A DNA stretch of 52,107 nucleotides from an uncultured Pseudomonadota bacterium (GCA_903921785.1 CAIXRH010000128.1:1-52107); one strand, 5' to 3'; positions 1 to 7,759 are shown, counted from the stretch's first letter. Notes: generated by a model from the sequence alone, not told the origin. Numbers and translations: made by a program.

Positions 1-74
1 CGCCGCCGCCGCCGCGAGCGATGACGCCGCGCCCGCCCTGCGGTCCGCCTCACGCGGGAGGGCGCTGACGCGCG

Positions 75-91
75 GGCCCCCGCCGGGGGCC
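75..91. terminator. GC-rich hairpin downstream of the first lipoprotein gene
   Basis: A perfect 7-bp inverted repeat (GGCCCCC, loop GCC, GGGGGCC) lies just beyond the stop codon of the minus-strand gene ending at 102. There is no T-run, so intrinsic termination is only a possibility. The rest of the first 101 bases holds GCC-rich sequence with no gene I can support. Confidence 0.3.
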
Positions 92-101
92 GACGCCCTC
101 A

Positions 102-698
102 TCACGTGAACCAGTCGCCCTCGCCCTCCACGTGCGCGAACTCCAGCGCGTAGATGGTGCCGGGGACGATGTCGATCCCCGCTTTGTGGTTTGTGTTCTC
201 ACCCAGCGTGCTCTTGGTGGCCCACTCGGCCACGAGCACGAGGTCGGTGCAGTCGTCGGTGACCTCGTACATCCGCTGGTCGAGCAGGTCGGTGTCGGTC
301 TCCCACCAGGAATACTGCCCGTCGTACGTGGAGCTCCAGCCGGCGACAAAGACGAACCAGTCGGCGGGATCGTCGGGGCCGGTGCTGCCGTGGATGTAGA
401 GCTGGGCGGCGATCTCGGAGTCGGCCACGCCACAGGGGTTCGCTTCGTCCGGGGTGTCGTTGGTCTCGTGGTCTACGCAGTATCCGTCACCCGGGCCGGG
501 GTCGGGGATGTGGTAGGGGCCGCTGCCGGTCCACCCGCAGGAGGGGAGGGGGCCGGGATCGACCGAGTCGGCGGTGTCCGCGCCGGAATCGGCAGTGTCG
601 GCGCCGGTGTCCGCGGTGTCGGTGGCCGTGTCGGTCCGCGCGGTGTCGGTCGGGTCGAGGCGGAGCGGCCCGCACGAAAAGAGCAGGAGGAGCGTCAC
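102..698 (-). CDS. Asp/Thr-spacer lipoprotein of unknown function
   Basis: A 198-residue putative lipoprotein. It starts at a GTG whose bases overlap the TGA of the upstream amine oxidase gene (GTGA), which suggests translational coupling and decides the start although the frame is open further upstream. The export signal is extremely short: Cys9 follows VTLLLLFS with no basic residue. After the cysteine comes a spacer of Asp-Thr-Ala repeats (about residues 16-47), then a small Cys-containing domain that includes the phrase DPADWFVFVAG, reminiscent of the calcium-binding beta-sandwich (pre-peptidase C-terminal type) tails that often report on secreted proteins. I do not recognise a specific function; the neighbour suggests a role at the outer surface alongside the flavoenzyme. 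Confidence 0.8.
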   Translation of the reverse strand: MTLLLLFSCGPLRLDPTDTARTDTATDTADTGADTADSGADTADSVDPGPLPSCGWTGSGPYHIPDPGPGDGYCVDHETNDTPDEANPCGVADSEIAAQLYIHGSTGPDDPADWFVFVAGWSSTYDGQYSWWETDTDLLDQRMYEVTDDCTDLVLVAEWATKSTLGENTNHKAGIDIVPGTIYALEFAHVEGEGDWFT

Positions 699-2080
699 CA
701 GGCCTCCAGCCCCGGGGTGGTCGGCGTGTTCACGCCGAGCCGCTCCGCCTCGCGCAGGCCCGAGAGCACGGCGGCGTGCACGTTGCCGTAGTAGCGCCAG
801 TAGGTGCCTTCGCCCGCGAAGAGCAGGTGATCGCCCTCGGGTTCGGCGAGCGCCTGCACGTCGTCGCGGCTGGCGCCGACAGGGAGGAACGTGTAGCTGC
901 CGCGGGTGTAGGGATCGTTGGTCCAGTGGGTGACGGCGGTGGCCGCCGGCGCGGGGATGGTGCGCTCGAAGCCGGTTTCCAGGGTGGAGAGCGCCCCCGA
1001 CACGATCTGCTCGTCGGTCCAGGAGGCCTGCACCTCCCGCGAGAACCGCCCGCCATAGAGCCCGACCAGGGTGGGCGCCCCCGCGAGGTCGGTCACGTCG
1101 TAGAACTCGGGGAAGGTGCCGTCGGCGTCGCGGTCGACGAACGTGAGGCTGCCATCCCACCAGCGGGTGTCCCAGGTGAGCACCACCTTCTCGAGGTTCG
1201 CCATGTCGAGGTGGTCGAGCGCGGTCTGGCGGGCGTCCGAGAGCGCTGGTTCGAAGTCGATCGTGCCCGCGCGGAGCACGCCGACGGGCACGGTGACGAT
1301 GGCGTGGGTCCCCACGAAGGTCTCCCCCGCGGCGTCTACCTCGACGCCGTCGTCGCCCCAGCGCACCGCCGTGACCGGGTGCTCCAGCTCCACGTCGAGC
1401 CCCTCGGCCATCGCATCGACCACCCCGACGTAGCCGCCGACCGGGAAGTGGTCCCCGCCGGTGAGCGATTCCTCCTGCCACACCCAGGCCAGGGACTGCT
1501 CGTCGACCGGGCCGGCGTATTCCAGCTCGCAGAGGTACTGGTCCACCCCGTAGCGGCGAAAGCGGGCGTCCTGACCGGTCCATCCACCGTCGGCGAGCCA
1601 GCGGTCCCGCCCTTCGGCGACGGTCGCGTCGGCGCCGAGCGCCGTACGGAGCTCGGGCAGCGCGGCCACGAAGTCGTCCATCCCGGCCTCCATCGTGGTC
1701 CACGCGGGGTCGCCGACGGACTGTCCGGAGGCTTCGTCGTATACGCGGCTCCACGGAACCTCGTCGGGCACGTAGGTGAGGCCCTGTGCGTCCGCGAAGT
1801 CGGCGACCGGGTTCTCGTTCACCCCGTGCATCCACGCGGCGCCGAGGTCCACCGTCGCGGCGCCGACATGCTCGGTGTCGGTGCGCCCGCCGACGTGGTC
1901 CTTCGCTTCGAGCACCACCACGTCCACCCCGGCGTCCTGGAGCACCCGCGCGGCGGTGAGCCCGGCCATGCCGGCGCCCACGACGATCACCCGGGTGTCG
2001 GCGCGGGCGGCGGGGCTGGACGGGTCGACGTCCGGCGGGGTGCAAGCGGCGAGGAGGAGCAGCGGGGTGAGGCGACGCAT
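695..2080 (-). CDS. FAD-dependent flavin amine oxidase family lipoprotein
   Basis: A 461-residue protein of the flavin monoamine oxidase/polyamine oxidase family, which oxidises amines using FAD. The dinucleotide-binding motif VIVVGAGMAGL is near residue 32 and is followed by the family phrase LEAKDHVGGRTDT. The C-terminus has the FAD-contacting LLFAGEGTYWRYYGNVHAA segment, matching the family motif that ends the substrate/FAD domain. The chosen ATG gives MRRLTPLLLLAAC, a lipobox with Cys13, so the enzyme should be exported and lipid-anchored rather than cytoplasmic. Membrane anchoring through Cys is odd for a flavoprotein, which must fold with FAD outside the cytoplasm or travel folded; no twin-arginine motif is visible. 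Substrate cannot be told from sequence. Its stop codon overlaps the next gene. Confidence 0.88.
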   Translation of the reverse strand: MRRLTPLLLLAACTPPDVDPSSPAARADTRVIVVGAGMAGLTAARVLQDAGVDVVVLEAKDHVGGRTDTEHVGAATVDLGAAWMHGVNENPVADFADAQGLTYVPDEVPWSRVYDEASGQSVGDPAWTTMEAGMDDFVAALPELRTALGADATVAEGRDRWLADGGWTGQDARFRRYGVDQYLCELEYAGPVDEQSLAWVWQEESLTGGDHFPVGGYVGVVDAMAEGLDVELEHPVTAVRWGDDGVEVDAAGETFVGTHAIVTVPVGVLRAGTIDFEPALSDARQTALDHLDMANLEKVVLTWDTRWWDGSLTFVDRDADGTFPEFYDVTDLAGAPTLVGLYGGRFSREVQASWTDEQIVSGALSTLETGFERTIPAPAATAVTHWTNDPYTRGSYTFLPVGASRDDVQALAEPEGDHLLFAGEGTYWRYYGNVHAAVLSGLREAERLGVNTPTTPGLEAW

Positions 2081-2085
2081 GGGGT

Positions 2086-2091
2086 CCGCTA
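2086..2091 (-). promoter_or_regulatory. possible -10 hexamer TAGCGG, 5 nt before the ATG at 2080
   Basis: The hexamer ends five bases before the start codon and no Shine-Dalgarno sequence is obvious, so a leaderless transcript is plausible. The final G is atypical for a -10 element. Confidence 0.3.
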
Positions 2092-2171
2092 ACGCCTCCA
2101 CGGCACCGTCGGGGCGTGGATCGGGTGGCGGTGTGCGTCTAGGTACTCGCGCGGGGAACCGAGGAACGCGG

Positions 2172-2177
2172 TAGACT
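2172..2177 (+). promoter_or_regulatory. -10 hexamer TAGACT, 6 nt before the ATG at 2184
   Basis: TAGACT is followed by CCGTGC and then ATG, placing the predicted transcription start on the A of the start codon. The TAG of the hexamer is also an in-frame stop, so no upstream start exists. This is one of the clearest leaderless arrangements in the window. Confidence 0.55.
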
Positions 2178-2183
2178 CCGTGC

Positions 2184-3674
2184 ATGCTGGCCCTGCTCCT
2201 CCTCGCCTGCACCGACGCAGGTGTGCAGACCTACAACACCCCCCCCACCACCGCGATCATCACGCCGGAGGACGGGACCGCGGTTGATCCTGGCGATCTG
2301 GTCGAGCTCTACGGCGTGGCGCGCGACGAACAGGACGCGGCGGGCACGCTGCAGATCACCTGGCAGTCGAGCCTCGACGGGGTGTTCGACACCACCGCCC
2401 CCGACGGCAACGGCGACATGCACCTCGCCAAGAACGACTTCTCGGCGGGGCTCCACGTCATCACCCTCACCGCCACCGACAAGAAGGGCGAAGCGGCGAG
2501 CACCAGCATCAACCTCCAGGTGGGCGACGGCGCGAACCAGGCGGGTGCGCCCGCGATCGTCATCGTGAGCCCGAACGAAGGGGAGCAGGTCGGTTCCTCC
2601 GCGGTGATCGACCTCCTGGCCACCGTCACCGACGACCATGACGATCCGGCGTCGTTGCCGATCGAGGTGGTCGACGACCCGGACGGCATCGTCTGGAACG
2701 GCTACCCCACCGCCACCGGCACCTTGGAGGCGCCGTTTTCGCCGCACACCCTCGGCGTGCACACGATCACCGTCAACGCGCTCGACAGCGAGGGCAAAAA
2801 GGGCTCCGCGAGCGTGAGCTACGAGGTGATCCAGGACAACGTGCCCCTGGTGAACATCAAGGCGCCGGGCGACGGGGAGTGGTTCGACACGGTCGACAGC
2901 ATCACCTTCCGCGGCAACGTCACCGACGACACCACGCCGAACGAGCAGATCGCCGTGCAGTGGACGAGCGACATCCAGGGCGTCCTCGGCGCCGCCGTGC
3001 CCGACTCCAGCGGGGACACCACGTTCGCCACCTCGCTGATGGGCGGGACGCACGTGATCACCCTGAGCGCCACCGACCTCGACGGCAACATCGGTCGGGA
3101 CACGATGGTGGTGAACGTCGATGACCCCCTCGCCCGCGACGACGACGGCGACGGCTACACCGAGTACGGTGGCGACTGCAACGACGCCGACGACACGCTC
3201 TCTCCCGGCGAGATCGACATCTGCGACGCGATCGACCAGGACTGCGACGGCTACATCAACGACCCCTACTGGGACACGTACGAGTACAACAGCGGGATGG
3301 GGTACGCGTACCACCTCGGGAACGTCGACGGCGGCGGGCTCTGGAGCAACTCCAGCATCGAGCTCAGCGGCCTCACCTTCTCCGACGCCACGGACGATGA
3401 CTGGTTCTACTGGGAAGCCGACGACGAGATCTGGGACAACGTGGACGTGCAGGTGATCGCCTCGGGCCTCAACGTCGCCGGCGACTACGTCATCGAGCTC
3501 TACAGCGAAGGCGGCACGCTCCTCGGCTCCGACAGCGGCGACGGCAGCATCACCACCACCTTCACCAGCGACATCTTCGACGACGGCGACGACGCCTTCT
3601 ACGTCCGCGTGTACGCGATCTCCTGGCCCGCGGGCTCCTGTTCCACCAGCTACAAGCTGAAGATCAAGAGTTAG
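2184..3674 (+). CDS. Ig-like repeat lipoprotein with MopE-type metal-binding motif
   Basis: A 496-residue putative surface lipoprotein. The signal is only eight residues (MLALLLLA, then Cys9); an in-frame TAG at 2172 excludes an upstream start. Three Ig/PKD-like beta-sandwich repeats follow (about residues 20-115, 120-215 and 222-315), each with a P..(G/E)G.. strand and a motif of the form HVITLTATD or HTITVNALD. Around residues 318-360 sits a Cys/Asp-rich segment (DDDGDGYTEYGGDCNDAD, then DICDAIDQDCDG) that is the putative metal-binding motif known from MopE-like proteins and common in myxobacterial and other deltaproteobacterial surface proteins. The last about 130 residues form a beta-rich domain that I do not recognise. 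Likely a calcium-dependent adhesion or structural surface protein; that role is inferred. Confidence 0.85.
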   Translation: MLALLLLACTDAGVQTYNTPPTTAIITPEDGTAVDPGDLVELYGVARDEQDAAGTLQITWQSSLDGVFDTTAPDGNGDMHLAKNDFSAGLHVITLTATDKKGEAASTSINLQVGDGANQAGAPAIVIVSPNEGEQVGSSAVIDLLATVTDDHDDPASLPIEVVDDPDGIVWNGYPTATGTLEAPFSPHTLGVHTITVNALDSEGKKGSASVSYEVIQDNVPLVNIKAPGDGEWFDTVDSITFRGNVTDDTTPNEQIAVQWTSDIQGVLGAAVPDSSGDTTFATSLMGGTHVITLSATDLDGNIGRDTMVVNVDDPLARDDDGDGYTEYGGDCNDADDTLSPGEIDICDAIDQDCDGYINDPYWDTYEYNSGMGYAYHLGNVDGGGLWSNSSIELSGLTFSDATDDDWFYWEADDEIWDNVDVQVIASGLNVAGDYVIELYSEGGTLLGSDSGDGSITTTFTSDIFDDGDDAFYVRVYAISWPAGSCSTSYKLKIKS

Positions 3675-3678
3675 GGAT

Positions 3679-3721
3679 TAGGCTTTGGACGGTAGGCTTT
3701 AGGCTTTAGGTCCGAACGCGG
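3679..3721. repeat. left inverted-repeat arm flanking the four-helix-bundle pseudogene
   Basis: This 43-bp arm aligns without gaps to the reverse complement of 4418-4460. I count 36 of 43 identical positions, including an exact 13-mer (GGTCCGAACGCGG). It contains tandem copies of the heptamer-like word TAGGCTT. The 15-mer GGTCCGAACGCGGGC is itself directly repeated at 3709-3723 and 3728-3742. Confidence 0.75.
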
Positions 3722-3748
3722 GCCGCAGGTCCGAACGCGGGCGAGAGG

Positions 3749-4102
3749 TCAGGGGCGGAGCGAGCGAAGGAGGCCGGCGAGAACCTTGCCGGTCTCGGTG
3801 GAAAGCGCGGCCAAGTCTCGGTGGGCGTCGGGCGGGAGCAGCCCGAGGCGCGCGGCGTGCGACAGCTGGTCCTCGACCTCGCGCGTGGATGCGTAGGCGA
3901 TGTCGAGGAAACGAAGGTAGTCGCCCTCGGAGTGTCGCGCGCAGCCTTCGACGATGTTCGAGGGCACGGAGACTGCTCCTCGCCGAAGCTGGGTCGTCAA
4001 CCCGAACATCTCCTCACGCGGGAACGTTCAGGTGTGCTGATACACCATCAACGCCAAGCGGTCCGCCAGCTCGAAGGCCCGAAGCTTGGTGTGATCGCGC
4101 AT
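3749..4102 (-). pseudogene. four-helix-bundle protein (S23/23S rRNA intervening-sequence family) with an in-frame TGA
   Basis: The downstream 86 codons from 4009 encode the recognisable core of this family: FGLTTQLRRGAVSVPSNIVEG, then YLRFLDIAYASTREVEDQL. This matches the usual FGLTSQLRRAAVSIPSNIAEG pattern. Reading upstream in the same frame from an ATG at 4102 gives the expected first helix (MRDHTKLRAFELADRLALMVYQHT) and the TFPREE linker, interrupted only by TGA at 4028-4030. Full family length is about 115-120 residues, and the restored frame gives 117. A CGA-to-TGA transition would explain the break. Either the gene is dead, or only a truncated product starting at 4009 is made. Family members form small homo-oligomeric helical bundles; one branch (Avd) serves diversity-generating retroelements, but no reverse transcriptase is nearby. 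Confidence 0.8.
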
Positions 4103-4210
4103 GCCAATTTCCACGGGTGTACCCCGTGGTGACGACGTCCGCGAGCGCCCGCGCCGCATCGCAGTCCCAGCGTGGGTGGCGCCGCCGTTCGCCCTGCGAC
4201 ACGGCCCGTC

Positions 4211-4464
4211 CGCGCTCGGACCCCCAGCCTGAAACCCCCGGTCTACAGGCTGCTCGGCGCAGAGCCGAGCTCACCGGGGGAAAAGGCTCGGCCAAAGCGA
4301 TCACTGCCCCGGCCGCGTTCGGACGAGAAGCCTAATGCCTCCGGTCTCCAGCCTGCTCGGCGCCAAGCCGAGCTCGACCCCGAAAAACAACCGCGGCCGG
4401 AGCGATCACCGCCCCGGCCGCGTTCGGACCAGAAGCCTATAGCCTCCGGTCTAAAGCCTCTTAG
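4211..4464. repeat. tandem repeat of about 104 bp, 2.4 copies, with a conserved hairpin
   Basis: Copies begin at 4211, 4314 and 4419, each with CGCG(C/T)TCGGA, followed by an (A/C)AGCCT...GCCTCCGGTCT-like segment and a GCTCGGC/GCCGAGC stem. In copies 1 and 2 the 7-bp stem is perfect and the 5-nt loop differs (GCAGA and GCCAA), which is what selection for structure would give. Copy 3 is cut short and runs into the stop of the FG-GAP gene. The stretch 4103-4460 contains no gene I can support apart from these repeats. Confidence 0.75.
4418..4460. repeat. right inverted-repeat arm flanking the four-helix-bundle pseudogene
   Basis: This is the partner of 3679-3721 in inverted orientation and coincides with the third, truncated copy of the 104-bp tandem repeat. 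A further copy of its 30-bp inner part lies at 8996-9025. Confidence 0.75.
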
Positions 4465-6350
4465 AAACAGCCGTTCCCGTACCCCTCGTTGTCCGTCTCG
4501 TCACACTCGGTGACGCCGCTGGACGTCGAGCCGGAGCCGCCGTCCACCTTGATGGTGAGGCCGTAGAGATCGCCGGTGATGCCGGTGATCTCGATCGACT
4601 CCGAAGCCTCCATGGTGCCGGCGCGGATGCCCGCCGTCCAGGTGGTGCTGTAGAGCCAGGTGTCCACCCCGTCGACGTTGCCCCAGATCTCGACGTTCAC
4701 CGGGTCGGTGATGTCTTCGATGCCATCATTGCCGACGGACCACGCCACGGTGATGTTGCCGTGCGCGCACTCCTCGGTGCAGATGTCCTGGATGTCGGCG
4801 ATGAGGTTCTGCTTCGGGAAGACCGCCTCGATCGGCGGGCCGGCGCGGAAGCTGTTGTAGTTCGCTGGCGGTCCCCAGTTGATGTCCGGCGAGGCGGGGA
4901 TGCTCATGTCGGAGTTCACGTTGGTGATCGAGAACCCGCTCTCGTTCCAGTACTTGAAGCCGGCGACGAAGGCGTTGGCCTTGTCTTCCATCACGTACAC
5001 GCCGGAGCTGTAGGTGCCGAAGGCCATGTCGACGTGACCGTCGGCGTCGAGGTCGGCCACCACGGGCATCTGCCCGCAGTAGGACTGCGCGCCGGTGAGG
5101 GTGGAGAGCAGGTCGCCGGTGTCGCCCTTGAGGATGTGCAGGCCGTCGTTGGAGACGTGCAAGACCTCCCAGACGCCGTCGCCATCGAGATCGTAGGCGG
5201 ACACGCCGTCGAAGAAGGTGGTGCTGGTGCCGGACCACGTCCACACCTGGGTGCCGTTGGTCTCGATCATGGTGACGCCGGGGGCGACCGGGACCGCGAT
5301 CTCGGGCTCGCCGTCGCCATCGAAGTCCGCGACGGCCGGCGGCCCGGTGTAGCCGGAGGAGGCGAGCGACGTGGACCAGATCTGGCTGCCGTCGTGGTTG
5401 AACAAGGAGACCTTGCCCTGGGACGCGACGACGACCTCGGCTTCGGGGTCGGAGTCGAAGTTGCCGACCGCGGGGAACCCGTCGGAGCCGCCCGTCGTCA
5501 TCACGGTGCCGCCCGACTTGCTGTAGGCAGCGTTGCCGACGATGACCTCCTGGTCGCCGTCGAGATCGATGTCGGCCGCGATGGAGTTCGGCGCTTCACC
5601 GGAGATCGCCGAGCCGTACCCGTAGGAGCCGGTGGCGAGGGTGGAGCCGGTCTGGCCGTTGATGATGACGCGGCCGGTGTAGACCTCGGGCTTGCCGTCT
5701 TCATCGAGGTCGGCGATGCCGATGGCGCCGCAGTACTGCTTGGTGCCGGTGGAGCCCGGACCGCTCCAGTAGCTGGAGCCGTCCTCGCCGTGCACAGCGA
5801 GGCTGCCGTAGAGGCCGCCCACGACCACCTCGGGCTTGCCGTCGCCGTCGAGATCGCCGATGGCGGGCGTGCTCTGCTCGATGTTCGAGCTGCTCACCTT
5901 CCAGAGCTGGGTGCCGTCGGGCTCGTAGGCGATGATGAAGCCGGAGTACGGGGCGGCGACGAGGTTGGGGGTGTCGTTGTCGTCGACCACACCGTCGCCG
6001 TTGTCGTCGTCCAGCTGGCCGACGGCCACCGTGCCGAGCATCGTGCCGAGCGTGGTGTCCTTCCACTTGTAGGAGAGCGACCAGTCCGGCGTGGACTTCG
6101 GGGGAGACTCGCAGTCGGCGCGCTGCACGAGCGTCGTGGCGGCGTAGGTGGGCAGCACGTCGTCGCACGTGGGGTCGGAGACGATGAGGCCGCCGCTGTC
6201 GTCGTTGGTGTCATCGACCGACGTGTCGACATCCGGGGCTTCGAAGGCGGTGTCGGTGTCGAACCCCTGCCTCTCGGTGGTCTTGCCGGAGAGGTTGTTC
6301 TCCGTCACGCATGCGGCGAGGAGCAGGGTGAGGGGGACGATCAGGCGCAT
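4461..6350 (-). CDS. FG-GAP/VCBS-repeat lipoprotein
   Basis: A 629-residue putative surface protein. MRLIVPLTLLLAAC places the lipobox Cys at residue 14, followed by an Asp/Thr-rich spacer to about residue 60. From about residue 100 to 430 there are repeated blades with the Asp-rich calcium loops of FG-GAP/VCBS propellers: DLDGDGKPEVVVGG, DLDEDGKPEVYTG, DIDLDGDQEVIVG, DFDGDGEPEIAVP, DLDGDGVWEV and DLDADGHVDMAFG. The C-terminal about 190 residues look like a CARDB-type adhesion module (VAWSVGNDGIEDITDPVNVEIW). Upstream, TATGCT about 20 nt from the ATG and a GGAG at a normal distance indicate a conventional leadered transcript. Such propellers bind calcium and mediate surface contacts; the ligand is unknown. 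The stop codon abuts the intergenic repeat. Confidence 0.88.
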   Translation of the reverse strand: MRLIVPLTLLLAACVTENNLSGKTTERQGFDTDTAFEAPDVDTSVDDTNDDSGGLIVSDPTCDDVLPTYAATTLVQRADCESPPKSTPDWSLSYKWKDTTLGTMLGTVAVGQLDDDNGDGVVDDNDTPNLVAAPYSGFIIAYEPDGTQLWKVSSSNIEQSTPAIGDLDGDGKPEVVVGGLYGSLAVHGEDGSSYWSGPGSTGTKQYCGAIGIADLDEDGKPEVYTGRVIINGQTGSTLATGSYGYGSAISGEAPNSIAADIDLDGDQEVIVGNAAYSKSGGTVMTTGGSDGFPAVGNFDSDPEAEVVVASQGKVSLFNHDGSQIWSTSLASSGYTGPPAVADFDGDGEPEIAVPVAPGVTMIETNGTQVWTWSGTSTTFFDGVSAYDLDGDGVWEVLHVSNDGLHILKGDTGDLLSTLTGAQSYCGQMPVVADLDADGHVDMAFGTYSSGVYVMEDKANAFVAGFKYWNESGFSITNVNSDMSIPASPDINWGPPANYNSFRAGPPIEAVFPKQNLIADIQDICTEECAHGNITVAWSVGNDGIEDITDPVNVEIWGNVDGVDTWLYSTTWTAGIRAGTMEASESIEITGITGDLYGLTIKVDGGSGSTSSGVTECDETDNEGYGNGCF

Positions 6351-6468
6351 GGCGACTCCGCAGGGTGTGCAGCATAGGGCATGCCGCAGCGAAACTCAAT
6401 ACGCATCCCGCATCGAAGACGTGACAGTTTTGTTTGGCTGAATTCGCGAACGGCGCCGGGACCGCTGG

Positions 6469-6474
6469 TACACT
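6469..6474 (+). promoter_or_regulatory. -10 hexamer TACACT upstream of the gene at 6493
   Basis: TACACT lies 18 nt before the ATG, predicting a short leader of about 12 nt that contains CGAGG. The upstream stretch (about 6380-6450) is noticeably more AT-rich than its surroundings, as expected of a promoter region. Confidence 0.4.
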
Positions 6475-6492
6475 GCGGCGCGAGGCTCTCCG

Positions 6493-7104
6493 ATGCTGCT
6501 CATCCTCTTCTCCGTGGCGTGCTCCCCCGATGCCGACGGCTCCTCCTCCACGGACTCCGCTGGGAACAACAACTCCAACGGTGGCGCCGACACCGCGGAC
6601 ACCGGCTCCGGTACCGATACCGGTGACGACACCAGCAACGTGGACACCGACACCGACACCAACGGCGACACCGCGATCAACGACACCGACACCGGCGACG
6701 ACGACGCGGACATCACCGGCGTTTTCAGCGGCAGCCCGTTCACCATGAACTTCGCCGACGCGCCGAACCCCGACATCCGCTGCCAGGAGAGCGGCGACTA
6801 CTACTTCCAGCTGCAGGACGCGAGCGGCACCTGGCAGCTCACGGTGAACGTGGCGCAGCCGGTGGAAGGAGCGACCGTCTCCTACCCGAGCCTCGGCACC
6901 AACACCTTCGCCCTGGGCGTCGTGAACACCTGGGCGCTCGACACGACCTACCACGGCACCGTCTCCAGCGCGCGCGTCACGGTGGACGCGGTGAAGCCGA
7001 CCATCCGGGTGACCGGCAGCTTCGAGGTCACCTGGGTGGCGGACGGCAACGGAAACCCGGCGGCGAACGCCTCGGGCACGTTCGACATCGGCTGTCGGGA
7101 CTAG
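6493..7104 (+). CDS. Asp/Thr-spacer lipoprotein of unknown function
   Basis: A 203-residue putative lipoprotein. The signal MLLILFSVA precedes Cys10 and has no basic residue. Reading back in frame there is no start codon before a TGA at 6439, so this short signal is not an annotation error. Residues 15-75 are a low-complexity Asp/Thr/Ser/Asn/Gly spacer (blocks such as DTDTDTNGDT). The remaining about 125 residues form a beta-rich domain with a cysteine near each end (RCQESGD and IGCRD) that could make a disulfide. No family is recognised. It is convergent with pgsA. Confidence 0.82.
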   Translation: MLLILFSVACSPDADGSSSTDSAGNNNSNGGADTADTGSGTDTGDDTSNVDTDTDTNGDTAINDTDTGDDDADITGVFSGSPFTMNFADAPNPDIRCQESGDYYFQLQDASGTWQLTVNVAQPVEGATVSYPSLGTNTFALGVVNTWALDTTYHGTVSSARVTVDAVKPTIRVTGSFEVTWVADGNGNPAANASGTFDIGCRD

Positions 7105-7111
7105 CGCGGAT

Positions 7112-7126
7112 CGGCGGCAGGCGCCG
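7112..7126. terminator. small hairpin between convergent genes
   Basis: CGGCG/CGCCG with a 5-nt loop sits in the 34-bp gap between the convergent genes ending at 7104 and 7139. It has no T-run; bidirectional termination is only a guess. Confidence 0.2.
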
Positions 7127-7138
7127 CGGCTCCCTTGC

Positions 7139-7759
7139 TCACCCGGTGGGCAGGTGCTTGCGCTCTTCGTGGTGTTTGTAGAAGCCCCACCCGTACTCGA
7201 TCGCGCTGGCCACGCTCAGCGCGATCGACTGCCACAAGAGCGCGATGCCGACCGTGTGGGCGTCGAGCGTGAGGGTGAACCGGCCGATCCCGAGCGGCGC
7301 CTGGTAGTGGAAGAGCAGGAAGCCGAGCGCGGTGGACTGGTAGGCGGTCTTGAACTTCCCCAGCGCGCCGGCCTTGATCACCAGCCCTTCGGAGACGGCG
7401 ATCTGCCGCAGCGCGCCGATGAGCAGCTCGCGCGCCTCAAGCACGAGCACCATCCACGCGGGGACCCAGCCCAGCGGGATCATCATCACCAGCGTGGCGA
7501 GGACCATGAGCTTGTCGGCGATGGGGTCCAAGAACGCGCCGGCGACGCTCTGCACGTCCCACTTTCGGGCCAGCCACCCATCGACCACGTCGCCGATCAT
7601 CGCCGTGACGAAGATGATCATCGACCAGATCGCGAGGGTCCGCCCTGGGGTGGACCACAACAACGCCACCATCACCGGGACCGCGGCGCAGCGGCCCAAC
7701 GTGATGAGCATCGGCAGGTTGGTGAAGCCGGGGCGGCGATACCAGGGGCGACGGGTCAA
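7139..7759 (-). CDS. pgsA: CDP-diacylglycerol-glycerol-3-phosphate 3-phosphatidyltransferase
   Basis: A 206-residue membrane enzyme that makes phosphatidylglycerol phosphate from CDP-diacylglycerol and glycerol 3-phosphate, the committed step to phosphatidylglycerol. The complete CDP-alcohol phosphatidyltransferase signature D-x2-D-G-x2-A-R-x8-G-x3-D-x3-D is present (GDVVDGWLARK, then GAFLDPIAD). N-terminal NLPMLITLGRCAAVPVMV is typical of PgsA, and several hydrophobic helices follow. The start is uncertain: I chose TTG at 7759 because GAGG lies five bases upstream and it sits 20 bases after the stop of the lytic transglycosylase gene. A later start at the internal Met would lose a few residues. 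Related CDP-alcohol transferases with other acceptors cannot be fully excluded. Confidence 0.85.
   Translation of the reverse strand: MTRRPWYRRPGFTNLPMLITLGRCAAVPVMVALLWSTPGRTLAIWSMIIFVTAMIGDVVDGWLARKWDVQSVAGAFLDPIADKLMVLATLVMMIPLGWVPAWMVLVLEARELLIGALRQIAVSEGLVIKAGALGKFKTAYQSTALGFLLFHYQAPLGIGRFTLTLDAHTVGIALLWQSIALSVASAIEYGWGFYKHHEERKHLPTG

Noticed and set aside
1-30. GCC trinucleotide run at the window start
   Set aside because: Short and common in this composition; could be part of a coding sequence cut by the window edge. Nothing can be concluded.
699-2045. Upstream extension of the first lipoprotein frame through the amine oxidase gene
   Set aside because: It is a shadow frame rich in Arg and Gly; the GTG overlapping the oxidase stop codon and starting a lipobox is the better start.
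4028-4030. TGA as a selenocysteine codon in the four-helix-bundle gene
   Set aside because: The family has no Cys at this position, the residue lies in a variable linker, and I see no selenocysteine insertion element directly behind the TGA.
4014-4304. Small minus-strand frame upstream of the four-helix-bundle gene
   Set aside because: It overlaps the real first helix in another frame and the tandem repeats; no protein character.
3679-4460. A diversity-generating retroelement (Avd relatives are four-helix bundles)
   Set aside because: No reverse transcriptase, no template repeat/variable repeat pair with adenine-specific substitutions in the window.
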